Counted from the stretch's first letter, positions 50,859 to 59,140 are shown. The stretch: 64,000 bases of DNA from Amycolatopsis acididurans (GCF_012328925.1 NZ_JAAXLS010000001.1:612224-676223), one strand, 5' to 3'. Numbers and translations are program-made. The notes: generated by a model not told the origin, from the letters alone.

Positions 50859-51617
50859 ATGAGCAACCGCGTCGCGCTCGTCACCGGCGGTGCGCAGGGC
50901 ATCGGACAGGGCATCGCGCTCACCCTCGGCGAGCAGAAGTACCAGGTGGCCATCGCCGACCTCAATCTCGAGGCCGCGCAAGCCACCGCGGAGCAGATCA
51001 CGAACGCGGGCGGCACCGCGCTGGCCGTGCGGACCGACATCACCGACACGGCGTCGGTGCAGGCCGCGGTGAAGACCGTGACCGAAGCGCTCGGCCCGAT
51101 CGAGGTCGTGGTCAACAACGCCGGCTGGGACGACTTCATGAAGTTCGTCGAGACCGACGAGGACTTCTGGAACCGCATCCTGGACATCAACTTCAAGGGC
51201 GCGCTGCGGGTCATCCAGGCCGTCGTGCCCGGCATGATCGAGCGAGGGTTCGGCCGTGTCGTCAACATCGGCTCCGACGCCGGGCGCGTCGGCTCGTCGC
51301 TGGAGGCGGTGTACTCCGGCGCGAAGGGCGGCATCATCGCGTTCACCAAGACACTCGCCCGCGAGGTCGCGACGAAGGGCGTCACCGCCAACACCGTCTG
51401 CCCCGGCCCGACCGACACCCCGGCGCTGCGCAAGTTCGCCGACAGCTCCGGGCAGGACGCCGACAAGGTGCTCGGCGGGATGGTGCGGAGCGTGCCGATG
51501 AAGCGGCTGGCCAAGCCCAGCGACGTCGCCGCCGCGGTCGCGTTCTTCGCCTCCGACGCCGCCGAGTACATCACCGGGCAGACCCTGTCCGTCTCCGGCG
51601 GACTCACGATGGCATGA
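50859..51617 (+). CDS. SDR, 2-hydroxycyclohexanecarboxyl-CoA dehydrogenase-like (BadH-like)
   Basis: A 252-residue [11 protein letters not shown] (residues 9-16), [19 protein letters not shown], Ser in [17 protein letters not shown] and [12 protein letters not shown]. The segment after NNAG (GWD.F..F..T) and GSDAGRVGS resemble BadH, which oxidises 2-hydroxycyclohexanecarboxyl-CoA in Rhodopseudomonas palustris. The next gene is BadI-like and overlaps its stop by 4 bp, as expected for consecutive steps. AAAGGAAAG precedes the ATG. Assignment by memory of family features, not by alignment. Confidence 0.85.
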   Translation: MSNRVALVTGGAQGIGQGIALTLGEQKYQVAIADLNLEAAQATAEQITNAGGTALAVRTDITDTASVQAAVKTVTEALGPIEVVVNNAGWDDFMKFVETDEDFWNRILDINFKGALRVIQAVVPGMIERGFGRVVNIGSDAGRVGSSLEAVYSGAKGGIIAFTKTLAREVATKGVTANTVCPGPTDTPALRKFADSSGQDADKVLGGMVRSVPMKRLAKPSDVAAAVAFFASDAAEYITGQTLSVSGGLTMA

Positions 51618-52441
51618 CGGGCCTCGACTGGAAGCAGGTCGGCGACTACGCCGACATCCGGCTGGACTACTCGGGCGACGGGATCGCCAAGATCACCATC
51701 TGCCGCCCGGAAGTGCGCAACGCGTTCCGCCCGCAGACGCTCATCGAGATCTCCGACGCACTCGACGTCGCCCGCGAGGACACCGGCATCGGGGTGATCG
51801 TCCTGACCGGACAGGGAGATCTCGCCTTCTGTTCGGGTGGCGACCAGCGCGTGCGCGGTGACACCGGCTACCTGTCCGAGCCCGGCAAGCCGGGCCGGTT
51901 CCACGTCACCGATCTGCACGTCCAGATCCGCCGCCTGCCCAAACCCGTCGTCGCGATGGTCGCGGGCTACGCGATCGGCGGCGGACACGTGCTCCAGCTC
52001 GTGTGCGATCTGGCGATCGCGGCGGACAACGCGCGGTTCGGGCAGGTCGGGCCGCGCGTGGGCTCCTTCGACGGCGGGTTCGGGGCCGGACTGCTGACCC
52101 AGCTCGTCGGTGCCCGCAAGGCCAAGGAGATCTGGTTCCTGTGCCGCCAGTACGACGCGCGGCAGGCACTGGAGATGGGACTGATCAACACCGTGGTCCC
52201 GCTCGCGGACCTGGAGGCCGAGACGGTCGCGTGGTGCCGGGAAATGCTGGCGCTCTCGCCGTTCGCGCTGCGCCTGCTCAAGGCGAGCTTCCACGCCGCG
52301 GAGGACGGTCTCGCGGGTATCCAGCAACTCGCCCACGACGCCAACCTGCTGTTCTACGCCTCCGAAGAGGCACAGGAGGGGCGCGAAGCCTTCAAGGAGA
52401 AGCGCCTTCCCGATTTCAGCCAGTTCCCGCGCCGACCTTGA
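51614..52441 (+). CDS. Crotonase-fold ring-opening hydrolase (BadI/MenB-like)
   Basis: A 275-residue crotonase. Diagnostic MenB/BadI motifs are [35 protein letters not shown] and [15 protein letters not shown], with the conserved Asp; [19 protein letters not shown] also matches. MenB closes a ring in menaquinone synthesis. BadI runs the related chemistry in reverse, hydrolysing 2-ketocyclohexanecarboxyl-CoA to pimeloyl-CoA. No menaquinone genes are near, while a BadH-like gene is coupled upstream, so ring opening is favoured. Confidence 0.85.
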   Translation: MTGLDWKQVGDYADIRLDYSGDGIAKITICRPEVRNAFRPQTLIEISDALDVAREDTGIGVIVLTGQGDLAFCSGGDQRVRGDTGYLSEPGKPGRFHVTDLHVQIRRLPKPVVAMVAGYAIGGGHVLQLVCDLAIAADNARFGQVGPRVGSFDGGFGAGLLTQLVGARKAKEIWFLCRQYDARQALEMGLINTVVPLADLEAETVAWCREMLALSPFALRLLKASFHAAEDGLAGIQQLAHDANLLFYASEEAQEGREAFKEKRLPDFSQFPRRP

Positions 52442-52452
52442 GGAGCAACGAC

Positions 52453-53229
52453 ATGACAGACAACGCGGTCACCTGGCGGGACGCGGGGGAGGGCATCCGG
52501 GTGTTCACCCTGGCCCATCCGCCCGCCAATCCGCTCGGCCTGCCGATCATCGACGGGCTCAACGCGGCGCTGGACGACGCCGACGCCGCAAGCGGGGTGA
52601 AGGTCGCCGTGGTCGCCTCCGAGGTGCCCGGGTTCTTCGCCGCCGGCGCGGACATCAAGCACATGGTGGGCGCCGACGCCAAATCCTTCACCGCCTACGG
52701 CGACAAGCTCCGCGGGGTGCTGGACCGGCTGGCGGCACCGGAACGCATCACGATCGCCGCGGTGGACGGGCTCGCCCTCGGCGGCGGGCTGGAGCTGGCG
52801 ATGGCCTGCACGCTGCGGGTCGGCGGCGCGGGCGCGCGATTCGGGTTGCCGGAGGTCAAACTCGGTCTCATCCCGGGTGCCGGTGGCACGCAACGCCTGC
52901 CACGGCTGGTGGGCCGGGGCCGGGCGCTGGACATCATGCTGACCGCGCGCCAGGTGCCGGCGTCCGAGGCGCACGCGATCGGGCTGCTGGACCGGCTCGT
53001 GGACGCGGGCAAGGCCGAGGCACAGGCGCTCGAACTCGCCGGTGAACTGACGCGGCTATCGCTGCCGGCGCAGAGCGCCGTGATCCGGACGGTCGACGCG
53101 GCGTTCGACCTGCCGCTCGCCGAGGGCTTCGCGTTCGAGGTCGCGCAGGAGCAGGACTTGTTCGAATCCGGTGAGGCCGGTGAGGGTTTGGCGGCGTTCC
53201 TGGAAAAGCGCCCACCGAACTTCGCCTGA
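52453..53229 (+). CDS. Enoyl-CoA hydratase
   Basis: A 258-residue crotonase with both catalytic Glu residues: one in ALGGGLELAMACT and one in FGLPEVKLGLIPGAGGTQR. The oxyanion motif is FFAAGADIKHM. Unlike the other crotonases in the window it is a canonical hydratase and could serve as the BadK-like step that hydrates a cyclic enoyl-CoA. GAGGAG precedes ATG 52453. It closes the operon; a hairpin follows. Confidence 0.91.
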   Translation: MTDNAVTWRDAGEGIRVFTLAHPPANPLGLPIIDGLNAALDDADAASGVKVAVVASEVPGFFAAGADIKHMVGADAKSFTAYGDKLRGVLDRLAAPERITIAAVDGLALGGGLELAMACTLRVGGAGARFGLPEVKLGLIPGAGGTQRLPRLVGRGRALDIMLTARQVPASEAHAIGLLDRLVDAGKAEAQALELAGELTRLSLPAQSAVIRTVDAAFDLPLAEGFAFEVAQEQDLFESGEAGEGLAAFLEKRPPNFA

Positions 53230-53242
53230 CGGGGGTAGGAAA

Positions 53243-53280
53243 TCTCCCGAACGGGAGAACAGGATCTCCCATCGGGGGCA
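53243..53280. promoter_or_regulatory. Tandem palindromes TCTCCC-N4-GGGAGA (site 2)
   Basis: A perfect copy at 53243-53258 (TCTCCCGAACGGGAGA) is followed 22 bp later by a weaker copy at 53265-53280 (TCTCCCATCGGGGGCA). Arms and spacer equal those of the palindrome at 23443-23458. Spacing of two helical turns suggests cooperative binding on one DNA face. They lie 14-51 bp after the hydratase stop and 118-155 bp before the transporter start. Confidence 0.55.
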
Positions 53281-53297
53281 TGAGATTGCCCCTTTCT
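53274..53297 (+). terminator. Hairpin terminator after the hydratase
   Basis: GGGGCA (53275-53280), loop TGAGAT, TGCCCC (53287-53292), then TTTCT. The stem is perfect and can extend by one G-T pair. It is a plausible intrinsic terminator for the ring-opening operon, although its left arm is shared with the palindrome region. Confidence 0.45.
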
Positions 53298-53316
53298 GGA
53301 GACGCTTTTGTTCCAA

Positions 53317-53327
53317 TAGTCAGACCA
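53317..53327 (-). promoter_or_regulatory. FadR-like operator (site G)
   Basis: TGGTCTGACTA on the minus strand, 71 bp before the transporter lipoprotein start; 9 of 10 fixed positions match TGGTCTNACCA. A clear -10/-35 pair was not found around it. It places the Liv-type uptake operon in the same predicted regulon as the ligases and dehydrogenases. Confidence 0.5.
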
Positions 53328-53397
53328 AAATTTGGGTGACGCGTCTGACACGTCGATCCGGAGTTTTCCCCTCCCCAACCAGAACGCAGAGGTCACC

Positions 53398-54609
53398 GTG
53401 AGGAACAAAGTCGTTCCAGCGTTTGCCACATTGTTGCTCGCCGGCACGCTCGCCGCGTGCGGGACGCCCGCCAGCAGCTCGTCGGGATCGGCCGCCGAAA
53501 CCGTCAAGGTCGCGATCATCCCGCCCTCCAGCGGCGCGCTGGCCCAGTTCGGTTCGGACGCGGCCAAGGGCTGGCAGTACGCCGTCGACGAGGTCAATGC
53601 CAAGGGCGGCATCGACGGCCGCAAGGTCGAACTGATCAAAAAGGACACTGACGCGACGTCGGCGACGACGCTGCGCGCGGCGCGCGAGGTCGTGACCCAG
53701 GACGGCGCCGCGTTCATCGGCGGCGTCATGACCTCCACCGAGAACGGTGCGCTGAACCAGCAGCTGGCCGGGCTCAACGCGCTGTCGTTCAACAGCCTCG
53801 GCAAGGACGACGGGCTCACCGGCAAGGACTGCACCGCCAACGCGTTCCGCACCGTGCAGACCAACTCGATGGACGTCAACGCGCTGGCCGCGTCCCTGAA
53901 GACGCTGCCAGGCCAGAAGTGGGCGATCCAGGCCGTGGACTACTCGACCGGGCACAGCGCGGCCGAGGTGTTCAAGCAGGCCGCCGAAGCGGCGGGCAAG
54001 CAGGTCGTGCTCGAACAGTACGCACCGCTGAACACCACCGAGTTCGGCTCCTACATCTCGAAGCTGAACAGCAGCGACGCGGACGCCCTGTTCGCCGTGG
54101 AGTACGGCGCGGACGGTGTCGCGTTCGTCAACCAGGCCGCGCAGTTCAACCTGCCCGCGAAGCTCAAGTCCGTGCTGGGCTTCAACATGGTGTCCGAACC
54201 GCTGTTCCCGGCGCTGGGAGAGAAGATCGTCGGCTTCTACAACAACGTCGGCTACGACGTCGCCGCGAACAACGCGCTCAACACCGCGTTCGTGCAGGGC
54301 TTCAGCCAGAAGTACGGCAGCAAGCCCTACTACGTCGAGGCCGACGCCTACCTCGCGGCGGAGACGTTGTTCGCTGGGATCCACAAGGCGGGCAGCGCCG
54401 ATCCGGCGAAGGTCCGCGATGCGCTGAACAACCTGAGCTTCGACAGCATCGCCGGCCAGGTGACGATGCGGGCGGGCGATCACCAACTGGTGCGGCCGTC
54501 CTACCTCGGCCAGGTCGTCAAGGACGGCTCCGGCCTCGCGTTCAAGATCATCGCGAGCGCGAACGGCGCACAGACCACGCCGCAGGCCGACCCCGCCTGC
54601 AAGCTCTGA
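53398..54609 (+). CDS. Liv-type ABC transporter substrate-binding lipoprotein
   Basis: A 403-residue exported lipoprotein. Its signal peptide ends in LAAC with the lipidated Cys at residue 21. The mature protein begins VKVAIIPPSSGALAQFGSDAAKG and continues AVDEVNAKGGIDGRKVELI, typical of the branched-chain amino-acid (LivK-like) type I binding fold. Family members in catabolic clusters also bind aromatic or alicyclic acids, which fits here. GTG 53398 follows AGAGG. It is first of a transport-catabolism operon with FadR-like site G and the TCTCCC palindromes upstream. Confidence 0.9.
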   Translation: MRNKVVPAFATLLLAGTLAACGTPASSSSGSAAETVKVAIIPPSSGALAQFGSDAAKGWQYAVDEVNAKGGIDGRKVELIKKDTDATSATTLRAAREVVTQDGAAFIGGVMTSTENGALNQQLAGLNALSFNSLGKDDGLTGKDCTANAFRTVQTNSMDVNALAASLKTLPGQKWAIQAVDYSTGHSAAEVFKQAAEAAGKQVVLEQYAPLNTTEFGSYISKLNSSDADALFAVEYGADGVAFVNQAAQFNLPAKLKSVLGFNMVSEPLFPALGEKIVGFYNNVGYDVAANNALNTAFVQGFSQKYGSKPYYVEADAYLAAETLFAGIHKAGSADPAKVRDALNNLSFDSIAGQVTMRAGDHQLVRPSYLGQVVKDGSGLAFKIIASANGAQTTPQADPACKL

Positions 54610-54629
54610 GATCCGGGAAGGAGGTTGGC

Positions 54630-54710
54630 ATGAGCGACCATCGCGAAGCTCACGCTCGTGCGAGCCGACCGGGTGCGGGTGTCCCGCGAGGCCGGGGAGG
54701 GTCGGCGTGA
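54630..54710 (+). CDS. Short coupled ORF (26 aa) ahead of the permease
   Basis: ATG 54630 has an excellent ribosome site, AAGGAGG, 5 nt upstream. The frame encodes 26 residues starting MSDHREAHARASRPG and rich in Arg, Ala and Gly, and ends in a TGA that overlaps the permease GTG by 4 bp. It looks like a translated leader that couples ribosomes from the lipoprotein region to the permease, rather than a folded protein. I know no family for it. Confidence 0.45.
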   Translation: MSDHREAHARASRPGAGVPRGRGGSA

Positions 54711-55564
54711 ACTTCACTCAGCTGCTCAACGGAGTGGCCTTCGGGTCGCTGCTGATGATCCTGTCCTCCGGGCTGGCGATGATCTACGGCCTGCGCGGGG
54801 TCACGAACTTCGCGCACGGCGCGTTGTACATGGCCGGTGCCTACCTGGCCTTCAGCGTGAGCGCGCACTTCTCGTTCTGGCTCGCGCTCGTCGCCGCGCC
54901 GCTGGTGCTCGCCGTGCTCGGCGCGGTGCTGGAACTGGTGTTCTTCCGCAGGCTCGAACACCGCTCGCACATCGAAGTCGGGCTCGTGACGTTCGGCATC
55001 GCGCTGGTGCTGGAACGGGTGATCGTGCTGATCTGGGGCGAGCGCACCCTCGCGGTGTCCGCCCCGGCCGGGCTCGGCGGGACCACGTCGGTGTTCGGCG
55101 TCGCGTATCCGGCCTACCGGCTGCTGATCATCGCGGTGGCCGTGGTGCTGGCGGCCGGGCTGGTGTGGTGGCTGCGCGGCACCACACTCGGCCTGCACAT
55201 CCGTGCCGCGAGCCGGGACGGTGAGACCTCGTCGATCCTGGGCATCGACAAGGACCGGGTCAGCCTGGTCGTGGTGTGCGTGGGCGCGGCGCTCGCCGGA
55301 CTGGCCGGGGCACTGGCCGCGCCGTACGTGTCGGTCGATCCCGGTATGGGTGTCGCGATCCTGATCAACGTGCTGATCGTCGTCGTCATCGGCGGCGCGG
55401 GCAGCATCGCGGGCGCGATGATCGCGGGGATGGTGCTGGGCATCGTGCAGACCCTCGGCGCGGTGCTCGTTCCCAGCCTGTCCGTGCTGGTGCCCTACAT
55501 CGCGCTGGTCGCCGTGCTGCTGTGGCGGCCGGCCGGCCTTGCGGGCAAGGGGGTGGCGCGATGA
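54707..55564 (+). CDS. Liv-type ABC transporter permease (LivH-like)
   Basis: A 285-residue polytopic protein: LLNGVAFGSLLMILSSGLAM, YGLRGVTNFAHGALYM and the C-terminal VVVIGGAGSIAGAMIAG with LRPAGL-like LLWRPAGLAGKG are hallmarks of LivH permeases. It forms the membrane channel with the LivM-like protein. GTG 54707 follows GGGGAGG and overlaps the short coding ORF upstream; its stop overlaps the next start (ATGA). Confidence 0.92.
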   Translation: MNFTQLLNGVAFGSLLMILSSGLAMIYGLRGVTNFAHGALYMAGAYLAFSVSAHFSFWLALVAAPLVLAVLGAVLELVFFRRLEHRSHIEVGLVTFGIALVLERVIVLIWGERTLAVSAPAGLGGTTSVFGVAYPAYRLLIIAVAVVLAAGLVWWLRGTTLGLHIRAASRDGETSSILGIDKDRVSLVVVCVGAALAGLAGALAAPYVSVDPGMGVAILINVLIVVVIGGAGSIAGAMIAGMVLGIVQTLGAVLVPSLSVLVPYIALVAVLLWRPAGLAGKGVAR

Positions 55565-56598
55565 ACTCCATGACGGCCACCTCCCCGGTGGCAGAGCACC
55601 TCCCGCCGGCCAAGCAGGTCGGGTTGACGCGGAAGCTGTGGCTGTCCGGCGCGGTGGTCGCGATCGTGGTCGCGGTGGCCGGGCTGGCGGTGCCCTATGT
55701 CGTGCCCGACAAGTACACGATGGGCCTGCTGCTGGACGGCATCATCCTCGCGCTATTGGCGCTGGGCATCGGGTTCCTGGCGCGGCATCTCGGCCTGATC
55801 AGCCTCGGGCACACGGCGTTCTTCGGTGGCGCGGCCTACGCGCTGGCCATCGCGACGCAGCAGTGGGGCTGGGGCATGATGCCCGCGGCGCTGTTCGGGT
55901 TCGCGGTCGGCACGGCGCTGGCACTGCTGATGGGCCTGCTCGTGGTGCGCGCGTCCGGCATGGGATTTCTGATGCTGACGCTCGCGCTCGGGCAGGCGCT
56001 CTACCAGTTGTGCGTGCAGACCGTCGCCCGCCCCTACACCGGCGCCTACGACGGATTGCAGGTCGCCGCCGGGGGCACGTTCGTCGGCATGACGGGCACG
56101 ACCGTGATGAACGCCGCCCTGTTCTGGCCGGTGGTATGGGTGGTGCTCGTGGTCGCGGCGCTCGTGCTGTGGTGGCTCGGCCGCGCGCGGTTCGGGGTGG
56201 TGCTGGAGGGCATCCGGGAGAACGAGGAGCGCATGCGTTTCTCCGGCTACAACACCTTCCGGCCCCGGCTGTACGCGTTCGTCGTGTCGGGCGCGGTCGC
56301 GGCGCTGGGCGGGGTGCTCTTCGCGCTCAACGCCGCCTACGTCTCGCCCGATCTGCTCAGCTTCACCAAGGCGGGGGACTCGCTCATCGCGGCGATCGTC
56401 GGCGGGCTCGGCAGTCTCGCCGGACCGGTGCTCGGCGCGCTGGTCTACATCGACGCGCAGGCCGGCTTCAACAGCTCCGGAAACCTGCATCTCTACACCG
56501 GAATCGCGCTGGTGCTCGTGCTGGTGTTCCTGCCGGGCGGGCTGACGGGCGGTCTCGGCCGCCTTGCCAGGGCGATCGGAAAGCGGGTGCGGCGATGA
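55561..56598 (+). CDS. Liv-type ABC transporter permease (LivM-like)
   Basis: A 345-residue permease with a polar N-terminus and about nine hydrophobic segments. GFLARHLGLISLGHTAFFGG, the EAA-like loop VLEGIRENEERMRFSGYN and IVGGLGSLAGPVLGA are typical of LivM. It pairs with the LivH-like protein. Four-base overlaps join it to both neighbours. Confidence 0.92.
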   Translation: MNSMTATSPVAEHLPPAKQVGLTRKLWLSGAVVAIVVAVAGLAVPYVVPDKYTMGLLLDGIILALLALGIGFLARHLGLISLGHTAFFGGAAYALAIATQQWGWGMMPAALFGFAVGTALALLMGLLVVRASGMGFLMLTLALGQALYQLCVQTVARPYTGAYDGLQVAAGGTFVGMTGTTVMNAALFWPVVWVVLVVAALVLWWLGRARFGVVLEGIRENEERMRFSGYNTFRPRLYAFVVSGAVAALGGVLFALNAAYVSPDLLSFTKAGDSLIAAIVGGLGSLAGPVLGALVYIDAQAGFNSSGNLHLYTGIALVLVLVFLPGGLTGGLGRLARAIGKRVRR

Positions 56599-57296
56599 GC
56601 CTGTTCGAAGCCACCGGCGTCAGCGTGCGTTACGGCGCCGTGCGCGCACTGTCCGATGTGGACATCACGCTCGAGCCAGGGACGCTGCACGGCGTCATCG
56701 GCCCCAACGGCGCGGGGAAGTCGACGTTCATCGACGCGTTGTCCGGCCGGGCCCGGTTGTCCTCGGGCACGGTCCGGTACTCCGGCGAGGACATCACCCG
56801 CCGCTCGCCCGGCTGGCGGCGGCATCGCGGGATCGCGCGGTCGTTCCAGCGCACGAGCGTGTTCGCGTCGATGACGGTGCGCGCGCAGCTGGAACTGGTG
56901 GCGCACCGGCACGCGGCGACGGACCTGTCGCTGATCGTGGACGCGCTCGACCTCGGCCCGGTGCTGGACCGGGTGTGCGCCGAGATCGCCTACGGCACAC
57001 AGCGATCGGTCGACCTCGCGCTCGCGCTGATCGGCTCGCCGCGCGTGGTGCTGCTGGACGAGCCGTGCGCCGGGCTCGTCGCCGACGAATCGGTGCGGCT
57101 GCTCGACCACGTGCGCGAGATCTGCCACGCGCGCGACGTCGCGGCGATCCTGGTCGAACACGACGTGGACGGGGTGTTCCGCGTGTGCGACGCCATCACG
57201 GTCCTCAACCTCGGGAAGGTGCTGGCACACGGCGACCCCGCGTCGGTCCGTGCCGATCCCGCCGTCGTCCAGGCCTACCTCGGGAGCGCGGCATGA
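56595..57296 (+). CDS. Liv-type ABC transporter ATPase (LivG-like)
   Basis: A 233-residue ATPase. Walker A is GPNGAGKST, then RSFQRTSVFASMTV, the signature region reads AYGTQRSVDLALAL (LivG proteins normally have YGxQR here in place of LSGGQ), Walker B is VVLLDEPCAGL and the H-loop VEHDVDGV. At 233 residues it is slightly shorter than usual for LivG because the mid-domain insertion is reduced. It energises uptake with the LivF-like partner. Confidence 0.91.
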   Translation: MSLFEATGVSVRYGAVRALSDVDITLEPGTLHGVIGPNGAGKSTFIDALSGRARLSSGTVRYSGEDITRRSPGWRRHRGIARSFQRTSVFASMTVRAQLELVAHRHAATDLSLIVDALDLGPVLDRVCAEIAYGTQRSVDLALALIGSPRVVLLDEPCAGLVADESVRLLDHVREICHARDVAAILVEHDVDGVFRVCDAITVLNLGKVLAHGDPASVRADPAVVQAYLGSAA

Positions 57297-57985
57297 ACGC
57301 GGTACTCGAATTCCGGAACGTGCACGCCTCCTACGCGGGGGCGGTGGTGCTGCAGGATGTGTCCTTCCGCATCGAGGAAGGACAGACGGTGGGCCTGGTG
57401 GGCCGCAACGGCGCGGGCAAGACGACCGCGCTGATGTCGGTCTACCGGGTGCCCACCGTGACCGGCGAGATCCTCGTCGACGGCACGCCGCTCGGCCGCA
57501 AGCGGCACGAGCCCGCGTCGCGTGGCATCAGCCTGGTGCCCCAGGGCAAGCGCATCTTCGGCAACCTCACCGTGGAGGAGAACATCCGGCTCGGCCGCGC
57601 GTCCCGCCGGAAAGGACAGTGGACCGTGGACGCCGTGTTCGACCTGTTCCCCAATCTGGCGCGGGGCGCGAAACGGCCGGGCACCGCGCTGTCCGGCGGT
57701 GAACAGCAGATGCTGGCGATCGCGCGGGCGCTGATGGCGGAGCCGAAGCTGCTGATGCTGGACGAGCCCACCGAAGGCCTCGCACCCGTGGTGATCGACG
57801 AACTGGTGCGGGCGCTCGGCGAGATCCGAGACCGGGGCACCGCGCTGTTGCTCGTGGAGCAGCACGTCGGCATGATCCGCCAGCTCGCCGACAGCTTTCT
57901 GGCGCTGCGCAAGGGAGAGCTGGTCGGTGGCGGGCCGGTCGCCGATCTGGAGTCGAGGGCCGTGCAGGAGCTGATCGCGCTGTGA
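57293..57985 (+). CDS. Liv-type ABC transporter ATPase (LivF-like)
   Basis: A 230-residue ATPase. Walker A GRNGAGKTT, LVPQGKRIFGNLTVEENI, signature LSGGEQQMLAIARAL, Walker B LLMLDEPTEGLAP and H-loop LVEQHVGM are all canonical LivF. It completes the five-component importer. ATG 57293 overlaps the LivG-like stop, and its own stop overlaps the racemase start (GTGA), coupling uptake with metabolism. Confidence 0.93.
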   Translation: MNAVLEFRNVHASYAGAVVLQDVSFRIEEGQTVGLVGRNGAGKTTALMSVYRVPTVTGEILVDGTPLGRKRHEPASRGISLVPQGKRIFGNLTVEENIRLGRASRRKGQWTVDAVFDLFPNLARGAKRPGTALSGGEQQMLAIARALMAEPKLLMLDEPTEGLAPVVIDELVRALGEIRDRGTALLLVEQHVGMIRQLADSFLALRKGELVGGGPVADLESRAVQELIAL

Positions 57986-59139
57986 AGTTCACGGGACCGC
58001 TCGCGGGGACCAGGGTGGTGGAGATCGGGTCGATCGGGCCCGGTCCTTTCTGCGCCATGCTGCTGGCCGATCTCGGCGCGGACGTCATCCGGGTCGATCG
58101 CGCCGCGGGCGCCGGGCTGGTGAGTCCCAACAGCGATTTCCGCACCGAGCTGCTGCATCGCGGGCGCCGGTCGGTCGCCGTGGACCTCAAGCATCCCGAC
58201 GGCCCCGCGGTCGTGCTGGACCTCGTCGCGCGGGCGGACGTCCTGATCGAGGGCTTCCGGCCGGGCGTGGCGGAACGGCTCGGCATCGGGCCCGAGGTGT
58301 GCGCCGAGCGGAACCCGGGGCTCGTCTACGGGCGGATGACCGGATTCGGCCAGGACGGGCCGATGGCGCAGGCTGTCGGGCACGATCTCAACTACGTCGC
58401 ACTCTCCGGGCTGTTGTCGCTGATCGGACGGCGGGGCCAGCCGCCGACCCCGCCGCTGAGCCTGATCGGCGACTTCGGCGGCGGCGGTCTGCTGCTGGCG
58501 TTCGGGCTGCTGGCCGCACTGCTGGAGCGGCAGCGCTCCGGGCGGGGACAGGTCGTGGACGCGGCGATGGCCGAGGGAGCCGCGCTGCTGGGCACGCCGT
58601 TCTTCGGCTACCGGCAGACCGGCTCGTGGCACGAACGCGGGGCGAACCTGGTCGACAGTGGCGCCCCGTTCTACGACGCCTACGAAACCGCCGACGGCCG
58701 GTGGCTGTCGGTCGCCGCGCTCGAACAACGCTTCTACGACGACCTGGTGGACCTGCTGGAGCTGCCCGCGGACCTGCCCGACCGGGACGACCGCGCGAAC
58801 TGGCCGGTGCTGAAGAAGGTCTTCGCCGACGCCGTGCGCAGGCGCACCCGGGACGAGTGGGCCGCGCTCGCCGAGGGCCGGAGTCCCTGTGTGGCACCGG
58901 TTCTGGAACCCGACGAGGCACCCCGGCATCCGCAGCACGTGGCGCGGCGCGCGTTCACCGAGATCGACGGGCTGACCCAGCCCGCACCCGCACCCAAGTT
59001 CAGCCGTACCCCGGCACAGGTCGACGCAGGGCCGCCGCTGCCGGGTGAGCATACGGTCGAGGCGCTGCGGGCGTGGGGCGTGGACGACGACCGGCTGGCG
59101 GCCTGGCAGCACGCGGGCGCGATCCGACAGGAGGAATGA
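57982..59139 (+). CDS. CaiB/BaiF-family protein, probable alpha-methylacyl-CoA racemase
   Basis: A 385-residue type III CoA-transferase-fold protein. The segments GHDLNYVALSG and LIGDFGGGGLLLAFG place His134 and Asp164 exactly 30 residues apart, as His126 and Asp156 are in the Mycobacterium tuberculosis racemase MCR. CaiB-type transferases instead use an Asp at another position and lack this pair. It would interconvert 2R- and 2S-methylacyl-CoA so that S-specific acyl-CoA dehydrogenases can act. This implies a 2-methyl-branched acyl chain in the pathway. Confidence 0.86.
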   Translation: MKFTGPLAGTRVVEIGSIGPGPFCAMLLADLGADVIRVDRAAGAGLVSPNSDFRTELLHRGRRSVAVDLKHPDGPAVVLDLVARADVLIEGFRPGVAERLGIGPEVCAERNPGLVYGRMTGFGQDGPMAQAVGHDLNYVALSGLLSLIGRRGQPPTPPLSLIGDFGGGGLLLAFGLLAALLERQRSGRGQVVDAAMAEGAALLGTPFFGYRQTGSWHERGANLVDSGAPFYDAYETADGRWLSVAALEQRFYDDLVDLLELPADLPDRDDRANWPVLKKVFADAVRRRTRDEWAALAEGRSPCVAPVLEPDEAPRHPQHVARRAFTEIDGLTQPAPAPKFSRTPAQVDAGPPLPGEHTVEALRAWGVDDDRLAAWQHAGAIRQEE

Positions 59140-59140
59140 G

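Noticed and set aside
51614..52441. The MenB-like protein as true naphthoyl-CoA synthase
   Set aside because: There are no other menaquinone genes nearby; it is coupled to a BadH-like dehydrogenase within a beta-oxidation operon.
56970..57010. Missing LSGGQ signature in the LivG-like ATPase as a defect
   Set aside because: LivG proteins normally carry a YGxQR-type signature in this place, so it is expected.
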